DNA of 64,000 bases from JAANXG01 sp034520625 (GCA_034520625.1 JAXHNI010000008.1:124001-188000), one strand, 5' to 3'. Counted from the stretch's first letter, positions 1-8,930 are shown. Numbers and translations are program-made. The notes: generated by a model from the sequence alone, not told the origin.

Positions 1-287
1 TGGGCGACCGGCTGGAGCACAAACCCGGTGAGTTGTCGGGCGGTGAACGCCAGCGCGCCGCGGTGGCGCGGGCCATCGTGACGCGTCCCGCCTGCATTCT
101 GGCGGACGAGCCGACCGGAAACCTGGACCGCAAGACCGCCGAGAAGGTCTACGGACTGATGCTGGCGCTGAACCGGGACCTCGGCACCAGCCTGGTCGTG
201 GTCACCCACGATCACGTCCTGGCATCGCGGATGGACCGGGTCCTGGATCTGCAGGACGGCCGGCTGGTACCCCTGGAGCGGGAGTAG
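1..287 (+). CDS. lolD: LolD, lipoprotein-releasing ABC transporter ATPase (3' end only)
   Basis: This is the C-terminal part of an ABC ATPase; the gene begins before the window and the reading frame is open from base 3. The visible residues contain the ABC signature LSGGERQR, Walker B ILADEPTGNLD and the switch histidine in VVTHD. These match the LolD/MacB-type ATPases that power release of outer-membrane lipoproteins from the inner membrane. LolD rather than a related ATPase is supported by context: lolD upstream of a DUF2062 gene and comEC is a common gammaproteobacterial order. The stop codon is at 285-287. The partner permeases LolC/E are not visible. Confidence 0.85.
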   Translation, partial: GDRLEHKPGELSGGERQRAAVARAIVTRPACILADEPTGNLDRKTAEKVYGLMLALNRDLGTSLVVVTHDHVLASRMDRVLDLQDGRLVPLERE

Positions 288-307
288 GCGGTCCCTTCGG
301 TGGGGAG

Positions 308-413
308 CGAGGTGCCGGGAGGGTCTGTCAGGGCCGCTGTGAATATATCCCTGTACGCTCTGGCTCAAACATCCCTGTTTTCGACAGCCCTGCCAGACCC
401 TCCCGGTTCCTCG
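308..413 (+). repeat. Hairpin repeat family, copy 1
   Basis: Intergenic element with a conserved ~50-nt core (GCTGTGAATA ... CTCTGGCTCAAACATCC ... TTTTCGACAGC) between two complementary arms. In this copy the inner arms are GGGAGGGTCTG and CAGACCCTCCC. Six other copies lie at 4753, 11167, 12116 (reverse), 42047, 50606 and 60466. It sits between the convergent ends of lolD and the DUF2062 gene. The function is unknown. Confidence 0.85.
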
Positions 414-464
414 CTTGAGGCGGATTCGGGTCCCTGTCTTGCTGGATGCAGCGGGTCGATGGGC

Positions 465-523
465 CTGTAGGTCGGGCGCGAGCCCGACAATTATTTCCAG
501 TCGGGCTCGCGCCCGACCTACAG
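465..523. repeat. Perfect 23-bp inverted repeat (REP-like hairpin)
   Basis: Bases 465-487 are the exact reverse complement of 501-523, leaving a 13-nt loop. Each arm is itself partly palindromic (TCGGGCGCGAGCCCGA). It lies between the convergent lolD and DUF2062 genes, so it may act as a bidirectional terminator or mRNA 3'-end stabiliser, although there is no T-tract. A shorter relative with the GTCGGGC...GCCCGAC motif is at 58891-58938. Confidence 0.8.
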
Positions 524-559
524 TCTCTCCGACCGAAGTACCGTTCAACCGGACAGGAC

Positions 560-1105
560 CTAGTCTCCGGCTCCCCGCTTGCTGCGCAGCTGCTTGTAGC
601 GCTTGACGCGGTCCGCGCGGTCGCTGCGCACTCTGAGGCGCCACAGTTGATGCACGATGAGCCAGCCGCAGGCGGCGGCAATCGGCCCGATGATCAGGCA
701 CCCCAGCCACAGTGCCGCGTAGGACTCGATCAGCACCGACATCGTGACCTGGCCACCGGCGGGCGCCTTGTCCAGAATCCAGCTTCCCAGCAGATAGGCC
801 GGGGTGTACAGCGGAATCCAGGTGACGGGGTTCGAAATCCATACCCAGGCCACGGCCAGGGGCAGGTTGCCGCTGAACAGGATCGCGCCCAGTGCCGCCG
901 CCAACATTTCGAACGGCATCGGAAGGAACGCGCAGAACAGCCCTATGGCGGTGGCGTTGGCGACCGATCGGCGATTGAAATGCCAGAGATTGGGGTTATG
1001 GAGCGTGTCCCCGAATATCTGCAGATAACGGTGGGCCAGCACATCCTTCTTGGTAAGCAGCCAGCTCGGCTGCAGCCAACTCGGCTTTCTTGTTTTCCGG
1101 GGCAT
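560..1105 (-). CDS. DUF2062 family membrane protein
   Basis: A 181-residue protein. The N-terminus is basic, and the middle carries the DUF2062 pattern: a conserved NRRSVANATAIGLFCAF segment, then small-residue-rich membrane helices around residues 50-75 and 125-150 with the NPVTWIPLY motif. The family is an inner-membrane protein of unknown function, often encoded between the lol operon and comEC in gammaproteobacteria, as here. It is divergent from comEC, with about 80 bp between the two starts. Its 3' end faces lolD across a repeat and a strong hairpin. Confidence 0.85.
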   Translation of the reverse strand: MPRKTRKPSWLQPSWLLTKKDVLAHRYLQIFGDTLHNPNLWHFNRRSVANATAIGLFCAFLPMPFEMLAAALGAILFSGNLPLAVAWVWISNPVTWIPLYTPAYLLGSWILDKAPAGGQVTMSVLIESYAALWLGCLIIGPIAAACGWLIVHQLWRLRVRSDRADRVKRYKQLRSKRGAGD

Positions 1106-1187
1106 CGACTGATACTTTACACCCCGGACGGCGACGCCATGGAGGCCGCCGGCACATGGACCAGTAACCGAGCCAGGGACCGGATTC

Positions 1188-3497
1188 TTGACAAGGACTC
1201 GTGCATTCTACATCTCTGTGACGCTGTTTGCGCTTGGCACGGCCGGCGCCCAGCTGACCCCCGTACTGATTCCCGCGTGGCTGTCGGCCCTCGCCGGCAT
1301 CGCCCTGGCACCGTGCCTGCTCTCCAGCGTGCTTCGTCCCTGGTCCTGCCTCGCTCTCGGGGTGCTGTGGACGCTTTTTCGCGCGGACCTGCTGTTGAGC
1401 AACGAGTGGCCGGCCCGACTGGAAGGCCGGGACGCCTTGATTGTCGGCACCGTTTCCGGCCTGCCGGAGCGCAGTGAACGGTACCTGAAATTCGACCTGA
1501 TTGTCGAGCAGGCCCGATTCCGCGGTGAGCGCGTCGATTTTTCCGGTCGTATCCGCATCCGCTGGTACAACGCCACGCCGGAGGTGTCGAAGCGACTGAA
1601 GGCGGGTTCACTTTGGCGCCTTCAGGTGCGCCTGAAGCAGCCCCACGGCTACTACAACCCCGGGACGTTCGATTACGAAGCCCACCTCTACCGCGAAGGT
1701 GTCAGGGCCACCGGCTACGTCCGGCGCTCCGGGCACAACACCCATTTGGGCAGCAGCGGCCGGTGGTCGATCCAGCCGGTCCGCCAGCATCTGCGCGACC
1801 GGCTTGAGGCCATACTGGCCGGGGCCCGCCATCCGGGCATGCTCAAGGCGCTGGCCATGGGGGACCGGTCCGCCATACCGGACGCGCGGTGGGAGAGCCT
1901 GAGACGGACCGGTACCAGTCACCTGATCGCGATATCTGGCCTGCATGTGGGTTTCGCAGCCGGCATCGGAGCACTGATCGGACTCGGGGCCGGGCGCATC
2001 ATGACATCGTTCAATCCGGCCGTTGCCGCGCCCCGGGTCGCCGCGTTGAGCGGACTGGTGCTGGCCTTGCTCTACGCGGTGGTTTCCGGCTTCGACGTGC
2101 CGGCCCAGCGCGCCTTCGTGATGGCGGCGGTGTTCCTGCTGGGCATGTTCTGGCGACGCCATGCTTGGAACGTGCGCGGCCTGTGCCTGGCACTGATGGC
2201 GGTGCTCGTGATGAATCCGGCGTCCGTTCACGACCCGGGATTCTGGCTGTCATTCTCCGCCGTGGCCCTGATTCTTGCCTGGTTGTCGGCCCGGGGACCG
2301 GCACCCCGGCGCGGGAAGGTGGTGGAAGCGGCGACGCTGCAATGCCTGCTGAGCCTGGGGCTGGTACCCGTGGTGGCGGCATTCTTCGGTGAGGCCCCGG
2401 TGGTTTCGGCACCCGCCAACCTGGTGGCGGTGCCGGTAGTGATGTTCGGCATCGTGCCGCTGTGCCTGACCGGCATCGTGTTGCTGGGAGCGGGGTTCAC
2501 GGAGCCGGCTTCTTTGGTTCTCACCCTGGCCGACGGGATCCTGTCAATACTGTGTGCCTTTCTGGACCGGCTCGCCGACCCCCGCTATGCGAGCGTCGAA
2601 TTCCGGCTCGAGGTCTGGCAGGCCCTGGCGCTGCTTGCCGGAATACTCTGGGTCCTCGCGGTCAGAACCCGGTCTCGTCTGTGGGGACTCGCCTGCGGTC
2701 TGGTGCTGCTGGCGCCGGCGCCACCGGGACCGACCGGCGGTGAGTTCCGACTGACAGTTCTGGACGTGGGGCAGGGCCTGTCGGCGGTGGTGGAAACCGA
2801 GCGGCATACTCTGGTCTACGACACCGGCCCGCGTTATCCAGGTGGATTCAGCCTGGCCGATCATGTCCTGGTCCCGTACCTGAAGTGGCGGCGGACTGAG
2901 ATTGTGGATGCGCTGGTCGTCTCCCACGGTGACAACGATCACCGGGGCGGCTACGAGGACCTTCGATCCGCATTTCCGGTGGCGCGTGTTCTGAGCAGTG
3001 TCGCCGGCGATCTGGTCGACGCCGAATACTGCCGGCGGGGTCAGCGGTGGAGCTGGGACGGCGTGAGCTTTGACATCCTGCATCCGGAAACGGAACGCCC
3101 GCCGCCGCACAACAATGCGTCCTGTGTGCTGCGGGTCACCGGCCGGTACGGGTCCGCGCTGCTGACGGGAGACATCGAGGCCGAGGCTGAAACCGCCGTG
3201 CTGCGCACGTCCGGAATCGTGCTGGACAGCGACGTGCTTCTGGTCCCCCACCAGGGCAGCAGGACGTCGTCGACGCGTCCGTTCATCGATCGGGTCGACC
3301 CGCGCTGGGCGATTGTCGCCGCCGGCTACCGGAACCGCTATGGCCATCCGCACCCGGAGATCGTGGAACGGTACGCGGCGAGGGAGGTACCGCTTTTCAG
3401 CACTGCATCCTCCGGCGCCGTTGTCGTCCGGGTGTTCCGGAACGGTATCCGGGTCCGCGGCTGGCGGGAGCTCAGGCCGCGCTACTGGCTGGACTGA
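1188..3497 (+). CDS. comEC: ComEC/Rec2, DNA-uptake channel protein
   Basis: A 769-residue polytopic membrane protein that forms the inner-membrane channel for single-stranded DNA during natural transformation. The order is an N-terminal membrane segment plus DUF4131-type soluble domain (residues ~1-200), the Competence membrane domain (~215-500; SHLIAISGLHVG is its signature), and a C-terminal metallo-beta-lactamase-like domain from ~520 with the metal motif SHGDNDH. The length is normal for the family. The start is a TTG at 1188; there is no ATG in a plausible position, so the start is less certain. It is followed 83 bp later by exbB. Confidence 0.93.
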   Translation: MTRTRAFYISVTLFALGTAGAQLTPVLIPAWLSALAGIALAPCLLSSVLRPWSCLALGVLWTLFRADLLLSNEWPARLEGRDALIVGTVSGLPERSERYLKFDLIVEQARFRGERVDFSGRIRIRWYNATPEVSKRLKAGSLWRLQVRLKQPHGYYNPGTFDYEAHLYREGVRATGYVRRSGHNTHLGSSGRWSIQPVRQHLRDRLEAILAGARHPGMLKALAMGDRSAIPDARWESLRRTGTSHLIAISGLHVGFAAGIGALIGLGAGRIMTSFNPAVAAPRVAALSGLVLALLYAVVSGFDVPAQRAFVMAAVFLLGMFWRRHAWNVRGLCLALMAVLVMNPASVHDPGFWLSFSAVALILAWLSARGPAPRRGKVVEAATLQCLLSLGLVPVVAAFFGEAPVVSAPANLVAVPVVMFGIVPLCLTGIVLLGAGFTEPASLVLTLADGILSILCAFLDRLADPRYASVEFRLEVWQALALLAGILWVLAVRTRSRLWGLACGLVLLAPAPPGPTGGEFRLTVLDVGQGLSAVVETERHTLVYDTGPRYPGGFSLADHVLVPYLKWRRTEIVDALVVSHGDNDHRGGYEDLRSAFPVARVLSSVAGDLVDAEYCRRGQRWSWDGVSFDILHPETERPPPHNNASCVLRVTGRYGSALLTGDIEAEAETAVLRTSGIVLDSDVLLVPHQGSRTSSTRPFIDRVDPRWAIVAAGYRNRYGHPHPEIVERYAAREVPLFSTASSGAVVVRVFRNGIRVRGWRELRPRYWLD

Positions 3498-3579
3498 GGG
3501 CTTTCCGCGCATTGTTGCGAGACAATTTGCTAAACTCTGGCGCCGAATTCCCCCAACCACAAGCGGATAGATCTCAAAC

Positions 3580-4221
3580 GTGTTCGAAATCTTTCAATCC
3601 GGTGGATTGCTGATGTGGCCGATATTGGCCTGCTCGGTGATTGCCGTGGCCATCATCTGCGAGCGGTTCTGGACACTGAACCACCGCGCCGTTACCCCGG
3701 CGGACCTGACCCAGGAGGTCCAGCAGCTGATCGAGCGGCAGGACCTCAATCCGGCCCGCATCAGGATGATCCGTGACAATTCCCCCCTCGGCCGCATTCT
3801 GGCCGCGGGTCTGGAGAACCAGGGAAGCGGACGCTACGTAATGAAGGACGCCATCGAGGAAGCCGGCCGTCATGTGGTCCACGAGTTGGAGCGGTTTCTG
3901 AATTCCCTGGGCACCATCGCCGCCATCACGCCCCTGCTGGGGCTGCTTGGCACGGTAATCGGCATGATCAAGGTGTTTGCGGCGATCACGTCCTTCGGGG
4001 TGGGAGATCCCACGGTGCTCGCCAGCGGTATTTCGGAGGCCCTGATCACCACCGCGGCGGGCCTGTCTGTGGGTATCCCTAGTCTGATGTTCTATCGCTA
4101 CTTCAAGGGGAAGGTGAATGAGCTGACCGTCAACCTGGAGCAGGAGGCGCTGCGCCTGGTGGAGACCATTCACGGCGACCGCAGGCCGAGCCCGGGCGCC
4201 GCACTGAATGCGAACACCTGA
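3580..4221 (+). CDS. exbB: ExbB/TolQ/MotA-type proton channel subunit
   Basis: A 213-residue inner-membrane protein. A first membrane helix lies at ~10-28, followed by a cytoplasmic segment, then two helices in the C-terminal half (LGTIAAITPLLGLLGTVIGM and the segment after ALITTAAGLSVGIPSL). These are hallmarks of the ExbB/TolQ/MotA proton-channel family, which energises outer-membrane processes with ExbD and a TonB-like protein. The start is a GTG. The exbD gene follows after 12 bp. The copy next to comEC and msbA is usually called ExbB; its specific outer-membrane partner is unknown. Confidence 0.9.
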   Translation: MFEIFQSGGLLMWPILACSVIAVAIICERFWTLNHRAVTPADLTQEVQQLIERQDLNPARIRMIRDNSPLGRILAAGLENQGSGRYVMKDAIEEAGRHVVHELERFLNSLGTIAAITPLLGLLGTVIGMIKVFAAITSFGVGDPTVLASGISEALITTAAGLSVGIPSLMFYRYFKGKVNELTVNLEQEALRLVETIHGDRRPSPGAALNANT

Positions 4222-4233
4222 CCGGGAACTGCG

Positions 4234-4677
4234 ATGAAATTTTCCGACCGCGAAGAGGACGACGTACAGATCAACCTGACTCCGTTGATCGACGTCGTGT
4301 TCCTGCTTCTGATCTTCTTCATGGTGTCCACCACGTTTTCAAAGGAGTCAGAGCTGCGCATACAGTTGCCCGAAACCAGCGATGAGCCGGTCCAGGAACG
4401 GCAGAACCTGGTGCTGGAGGTGGAAATCAGCAGAGACGGTACCTATGCCGTCAAGGGTCCGGATGACGACGCGGCGCGCCAGTTGCTGGGCAGCGACCGC
4501 CAGGTCCTTTACCGGGCCCTGGCGGCGGCCGGCGGGAATCGCTCCGACCTGGTGACGGTGATTCGCGCGGACCGGCAGACCCCCCACGAGGCGGTGGTTC
4601 GTGCCATGGATATCGCCCGCCGACTGGGCTACACGGATATCACCTTCGCGACGCAACAGGTGCTGGAAGACGAGTAG
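4234..4677 (+). CDS. exbD: ExbD/TolR biopolymer transport protein
   Basis: A 147-residue protein with one membrane helix near residues 18-36. The helix is preceded by INLTPLIDVVFLLLIFFMV, which carries the conserved membrane aspartate of the ExbD/TolR family. A periplasmic domain follows. It forms the proton-conducting complex with the ExbB encoded just upstream. A copy of the hairpin repeat separates it from msbA. Confidence 0.92.
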   Translation: MKFSDREEDDVQINLTPLIDVVFLLLIFFMVSTTFSKESELRIQLPETSDEPVQERQNLVLEVEISRDGTYAVKGPDDDAARQLLGSDRQVLYRALAAAGGNRSDLVTVIRADRQTPHEAVVRAMDIARRLGYTDITFATQQVLEDE

Positions 4678-4752
4678 TGGAGCAGGCAAAAGCCTACGCA
4701 CCATTCGGCAACTGGTGGGAATTGCTCCGGTTTGCAGGACCGCCTGAGCGAA

Positions 4753-4866
4753 GGGGCCAGTGCCGGGGGGTGTCCCCCAGGGCCGCTGTGAATACGTCCC
4801 TGTACGCTCTGGCTCAAACATCCCTGTTTTCGACAGCCCTGGGGGACACCCCCCGGCACTGGCCCC
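4753..4866 (+). repeat. Hairpin repeat family, copy 2
   Basis: A full-length 114-bp copy between exbD and msbA. The arms run GGGGCCAGTGCC... and ...GGCACTGGCCCC; the inner arms GGGGTGTCCCCC and GGGGGACACCCC are exact complements. The conserved core lies at ~4781-4840. Confidence 0.9.
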
Positions 4867-4973
4867 GTTTCCCGGGCGCCGAGTTTCTGACCAGGATCGG
4901 CCCGTGAAAGTACTCCGGCCCCTGACAGCCCAACACGCTATCAAAGTTACAATATCAATGGTGGGGTACACGA

Positions 4974-6743
4974 GTGACCGGTAAGAGACAAGCCTACCGG
5001 GACAGCGGCGTTCTCTACCGTCGCCTGCTGGCGCGTATCGTTCCCTACAAGCGCGTGTTCGGATTCTCCGTCGTTGCCATGGCGGTGACGGCGCTTTCCG
5101 AAGCGGCTTTTGCCGCCCTGTTCAAGCCCATCATGGACAGCGGCTTCGTGGATCCCGATCCGGAATTCATCGCCATGATTCCCTGGTTGATCATGGCGGT
5201 GGTGGTGGTGCGGGCGGTGGCAGGCTTCGCGGCTCAGTACACGATGTCCTGGGTAGGCCGCCAGGTGATCCTGGACCTGCGCCGGGATCTGTTCGAACGA
5301 ATGTTGCATCTCCCGTCGCGATACTACGATCGAAACTCTTCGGCGACGCTGGTTTCGAAGCTGATCTACGATGTGGAGCAGTCCGCCACCGCCACCACGG
5401 ATGCGCTGACCCTGCTGGTGCGGGACGTGCTGACGGCGCTGGCGCTGCTCGGGTGGCTGTTCTACCTGGACTGGCTGCTGACCCTGGTGTTCCTGACCGT
5501 TGCCCCCGTGATCGGGTTCGGGATCAGCAAGGCGGCGCGACGGTTTCGAAGGAGCAGCGAATCCATCCAGGACTCCATGACGGGCATCGCCCGGATTGCC
5601 AAGGAGACGGTCAACGGCCATCAGCTCGTCAAGACCTACGGGGCGCACGAGTTCGAGAAGGACGCGTTCGAGCGCGCCAACCAGTACAACCGGCGCCAGT
5701 CCATGCGCAGGGCAACCGTGGCGGCGGCCATGGTGCCGATGATCGTGCTCGTGATGGGTGCGGCGCTCGCGCTGATCATTTCGATCGCGATCAACCGGAC
5801 CGGCGCCGAGGCGATCACCGCGGGGACCTTCGTCAGCTACCTGACGGCGGTGATGATGCTGATGGCGCCCCTCAAACGCCTGGCACGGATCAATGAAAAA
5901 ATCCAGATGGGCATCGCGGCCGCCCACAGCATATTCGGTGTTCTGGACGAGCCGACGGAGCACGATGAGGGCGGCGGCAGCCTCGACCGCGCCCGGGGGG
6001 AGATCGAGTTCGATGACGTCTCTTTCACTTATGAAGAGTCCCGCTTCCCGGCGGTGCACGACATCCGTATCCACATTCGACCCGGCGAGCGGGTGGCGCT
6101 GGTGGGACCCTCCGGCAGCGGCAAGTCCACCCTGGTTTCCCTGCTGCTCGGCTTCTACCGGCCGGATTCCGGCGTACTGCGGCTGGACGGGAGGGACTGC
6201 CGGGAACTGTCCCTGGCGAGCCTGCGCCGGCAGATAGCGATCGTCACCCAGGAGACCATGTTGTTCGACGGAACCATCGGCTCCAATATTCGCTACGGCT
6301 CGCCCCACCAGGACGAGGAACGCCTCCAGGGGGCGATACAGGCCGCCCATGTTGCGGAGTTTCTCGAGCGCCTGCCCGGCGGCCTGGACACCTCCGTGGG
6401 GGAACGGGGTGCCCGCCTGTCGGGGGGGCAGAGGCAGCGCATCGCCATTGCGCGGGCACTGTACAAGGATGCGCCCATTCTTGTCCTGGATGAGGCCACA
6501 TCGTCGCTGGACTCCGTGTCGGAACGCCTCGTCCGGGACGCCACCGAGAACCTCGCCAGGAATCGGACTACCGTCGTCATCGCCCATCGCCTGTCCACCG
6601 TGGAGAATGCGGACCGGATTTTTGTGATGAACGAGGGGCGTATCGTCGAGGAGGGGCGGCACGCGGAGCTCATCAAGCGGGGCGGTCTGTATACGCGCCT
6701 GTATCAGACCCAGCAGCTTGAAGCGCAGCAGGCCGCGGTGTGA
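4974..6743 (+). CDS. msbA: MsbA, lipid A flippase (ABC transporter, permease-ATPase)
   Basis: A 589-residue half-transporter that moves core-lipid A across the inner membrane. It has a six-helix membrane domain (residues ~25-310) and an ATPase domain (~340-580) with Walker A GPSGSGKST, signature LSGGQRQR and Walker B ILVLDEATSSLD. The position directly before lpxK supports MsbA over other exporters of the same class. The start codon is GTG at 4974. An approximately 120-bp stretch to the preferred lpxK start holds no other gene. Confidence 0.92.
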   Translation: MTGKRQAYRDSGVLYRRLLARIVPYKRVFGFSVVAMAVTALSEAAFAALFKPIMDSGFVDPDPEFIAMIPWLIMAVVVVRAVAGFAAQYTMSWVGRQVILDLRRDLFERMLHLPSRYYDRNSSATLVSKLIYDVEQSATATTDALTLLVRDVLTALALLGWLFYLDWLLTLVFLTVAPVIGFGISKAARRFRRSSESIQDSMTGIARIAKETVNGHQLVKTYGAHEFEKDAFERANQYNRRQSMRRATVAAAMVPMIVLVMGAALALIISIAINRTGAEAITAGTFVSYLTAVMMLMAPLKRLARINEKIQMGIAAAHSIFGVLDEPTEHDEGGGSLDRARGEIEFDDVSFTYEESRFPAVHDIRIHIRPGERVALVGPSGSGKSTLVSLLLGFYRPDSGVLRLDGRDCRELSLASLRRQIAIVTQETMLFDGTIGSNIRYGSPHQDEERLQGAIQAAHVAEFLERLPGGLDTSVGERGARLSGGQRQRIAIARALYKDAPILVLDEATSSLDSVSERLVRDATENLARNRTTVVIAHRLSTVENADRIFVMNEGRIVEEGRHAELIKRGGLYTRLYQTQQLEAQQAAV

Positions 6744-6861
6744 AGGACTCCTGGGGCTTTGCCGGCGGCGACTTGCCGCGCCGCGCGCCGGGCCGCGGGG
6801 GAGACCGGGCGGTGTGCTCGAGCCAGCAAGTTCGCCCGGTATTCAGCCGGGCCAACGCCGC

Positions 6862-7845
6862 GTGACGGGCATTGGCTTGGCCCTGCCCAGGCTCTGGCGG
6901 AGCCGGGGCCCGGCAGTACGTCTGCTCCTGCCCCTGAGTTGGCTGTACCGGGGCGCGGCCCGGGCGCGACGGGAATGCTATGTGCGCGGCCTTTGCCGCG
7001 TACAGCGATTCTCCGCTCCGGTGGTCGTCGTAGGGGGCATCACGGCGGGTGGCAGCGGCAAGACCCCGCTGGTAATGCACGTTGCACGCCTGCTCGCCGG
7101 ACGCGGACTCAGCCCGGGAATCGTCAGCCGCGGTTACGGAGGGCGTTCCGAGCGCATGCCGCTGTTCGTGGACGCCGGTACGCCGGCTTTGGAATGCGGC
7201 GACGAACCGGCAATGATGGCGCGCAACCTGGATGTGCCGGTGGTGGTCGACAGGGACCGACCGAGGGGTGTCAGGAGCTTGATTGATCGTAAGGGCTGTG
7301 GTGTGGTGATCTCGGATGACGGATTGCAGCACTACGCCATGGACCGTCAGGTGGAGATCGTCGCGCTGGGCGGTGAAGGGAGCATGGGGAATGGTTATGG
7401 CCTGCCCGTGGGTCCATTGCGTGAGCCGTTGACCCGTCTGGATGACGTAGACATGGTCGTGAGCAGCAGTCCGGCGTCGCGTCCCGGCTGGTTTGCCGCG
7501 TCGCTGCGCATCGAGTCCCTGCAGCGCTTGAACGGCGCCGAACAATGTCCACTCGAGGCATTCAGGGGTCGGCGCGTGCATGCCGCGGCGGGAATCGGCA
7601 ATCCGGGTGGTTTCTTCGCCATGCTTGCAGGGGCGGGGATCGACGTCCAACCGCACCCGTTTCCTGACCATCACCGCTATGGGGCAGGGGATTTCTCGGG
7701 TATGCGGGATGCGCCGATCGTGATGACGGAAAAGGATGCGGTAAAATGCGGGGGGCTACCGCTCGAGGACGCGTGGTACACGCGGGCTTCCATCGAGCTG
7801 GAATCCCGATTCGACAACACCCTGATCGAGTTGCTGAAGATATGA
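6862..7845 (+). CDS. lpxK: LpxK, tetraacyldisaccharide 4'-kinase
   Basis: Phosphorylates the 4' position of the lipid A precursor at the inner membrane. The sequence has the family opening (PLSWLYR), a P-loop GGITAGGSGKTP near residue 54, the SRGYGG motif and DDGLQH. The frame is open back to 6718, inside msbA, but the extra 48 residues are arginine- and proline-rich and unlike the family. The GTG at 6862 gives 327 residues, the usual length, and is preferred. The stop overlaps the start of the next gene (ATGA), indicating coupled translation. Confidence 0.9.
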   Translation: MTGIGLALPRLWRSRGPAVRLLLPLSWLYRGAARARRECYVRGLCRVQRFSAPVVVVGGITAGGSGKTPLVMHVARLLAGRGLSPGIVSRGYGGRSERMPLFVDAGTPALECGDEPAMMARNLDVPVVVDRDRPRGVRSLIDRKGCGVVISDDGLQHYAMDRQVEIVALGGEGSMGNGYGLPVGPLREPLTRLDDVDMVVSSSPASRPGWFAASLRIESLQRLNGAEQCPLEAFRGRRVHAAAGIGNPGGFFAMLAGAGIDVQPHPFPDHHRYGAGDFSGMRDAPIVMTEKDAVKCGGLPLEDAWYTRASIELESRFDNTLIELLKI

Positions 7846-8036
7846 TCGACAAAAAGCTGTTGGATATACTGGTGTGTCCGGTGACCAAGGGACCCCTGAT
7901 CTACGACAAGGAGAGCCAGGAGCTGATCAGCAAGTCTGCGCGCCTGGCCTATCCCATTCGCGACGGCATTCCCGTCATGCTCGAGGAGGAAGCCCGCCCC
8001 CTGAGTCAGGAGGAAGTGGAGGCGCTGCGCAAGTAG
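7842..8036 (+). CDS. ycaR: Trm112/YcaR family protein
   Basis: A 64-residue protein beginning MIDKKLLDILVCPVTKGPL. It keeps only one of the paired cysteines seen in zinc-binding Trm112 relatives, which is common in the YcaR branch. The family is conserved between lpxK and kdsB in gammaproteobacteria, and its biochemical role there is not established. The start ATG overlaps the lpxK stop by 4 bp. Confidence 0.9.
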   Translation: MIDKKLLDILVCPVTKGPLIYDKESQELISKSARLAYPIRDGIPVMLEEEARPLSQEEVEALRK

Positions 8037-8055
8037 AGGCGCGACTGCCCACCCG

Positions 8056-8790
8056 ATGGCATACAGTATCTTCATACCGGCGCGCTTCGACTCCACCCGG
8101 CTGCCGGGCAAGCCGCTGGCGGACGCCGGTGGCAAGCCCCTGATCCAGTGGGTTCACGAAGCCGCCTGCCGCAGCAACGCCGAGCGCGTCGTTATTGCCA
8201 CAGATGACGAGCGGGTCCTGGCCGCGGCGAGGGCGTTCGGTGCGGAAGCCTGCATGACGGGGCGCGGGCATGCCTCCGGCACTGACAGGATCTGCGAGGC
8301 GGCGGGCACAATAGGTCTGGGCCACGATGCGGTCATCGTGAACCTGCAGGGGGACGAGCCCCGGATGCCCGGCAGCCTGATCGACGAAGTCGCGCGGACC
8401 CTCTCGGACACCGGCGCCGCCATGGCCACTGCCGCCCACGCCCTCAGCGGCGCGGCGGACGCGGACAATCCGAATGTGGTGAAGGTCGTCTGCGACAGGA
8501 ATGGTGACGCGCTGTATTTCTCCCGGTCGCGGATACCCTACGCAAGGCAGGTACAGGACGACGGCTCGGTGTTTCGCCATCTGGGCCTGTACGCTTACCA
8601 TTACGGCTACCTGCGGCGATTCACCAGTCGGGCGCCCACGGTCCTGGAACGAACGGAGTGCCTTGAGCAGCTGAGAGCCCTGGAATACGGCGACCGCATT
8701 GCCGTGCACGTCACGGCGTCTGCTCCGCCGGCCGGTATCGATACCGCTGAGGATCTGGAATACTTCCGGCGGTCCCTTGCAGGATGTTGA
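8056..8790 (+). CDS. kdsB: KdsB, CMP-KDO synthetase
   Basis: Activates KDO with CTP for lipopolysaccharide inner-core synthesis in the cytoplasm. The 244-residue protein carries the nucleotidyltransferase opening IFIPARFDSTRLPGKPL, the metal-site motif NLQGDEP and SRSRIPY. Its length is slightly short of the usual ~250. The last four codons and the stop fall inside what looks like the terminal inverted repeat of a small element (8780-8930), so the C-terminus may have been trimmed by an insertion. It is the last gene of the msbA-lpxK-ycaR-kdsB run. Confidence 0.93.
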   Translation: MAYSIFIPARFDSTRLPGKPLADAGGKPLIQWVHEAACRSNAERVVIATDDERVLAAARAFGAEACMTGRGHASGTDRICEAAGTIGLGHDAVIVNLQGDEPRMPGSLIDEVARTLSDTGAAMATAAHALSGAADADNPNVVKVVCDRNGDALYFSRSRIPYARQVQDDGSVFRHLGLYAYHYGYLRRFTSRAPTVLERTECLEQLRALEYGDRIAVHVTASAPPAGIDTAEDLEYFRRSLAGC

Positions 8791-8930
8791 AAAGGTCTTT
8801 CGTGATCTTTTCCAACGCGCCGGGGCCGGCACTTTTCCGGACCCGGCTTCGCCAAATCAAGCACTTACCGTGCTTGATTTGCATCGGGACTTTTGTGTCC
8901 GGACGTGACAGGCTGTTTTTCAGCAGCCTG
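8780..8930. mobile_element. Possible MITE-like remnant overlapping the kdsB stop codon
   Basis: About 151 bp with imperfect terminal inverted repeats: CAGGATGTTGAAAAG at the left and TTTTTCAGCAGCCTG at the right (12 of 15 positions complementary). Ends of this CAGGCTGTTGAAAAA type are seen at some insertion sequences. There is no transposase gene and no clear target duplication. The left end supplies the kdsB stop codon. Confidence 0.4.
8854..8880. repeat. 11-bp inverted repeat
   Basis: AAATCAAGCAC (8854-8864) and GTGCTTGATTT (8870-8880) are exact complements around a 5-nt loop. It lies 64 bp after kdsB. It has no following T-tract, so a terminator role is uncertain. Confidence 0.6.

Noticed and set aside
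446..1477. Long plus-strand reading frame over the DUF2062 gene and the comEC start
   Set aside because: It is the shadow of the DUF2062 gene; the translation is compositionally odd and has no recognisable domain.
4677..4984. Short reading frames across the hairpin repeats (here and at 11202, 12039, 42036, 50548 and 60238)
   Set aside because: They recur because the same repeat is translated in several places; the repeats are non-coding.
4947..6662. 571-codon minus-strand frame opposite msbA
   Set aside because: High-GC antisense shadow of msbA, whose sense frame has all ABC motifs.
6718..6861. Upstream extension of lpxK starting inside msbA
   Set aside because: The 48 extra residues are not family-like and overlap msbA; the GTG at 6862 restores normal length.
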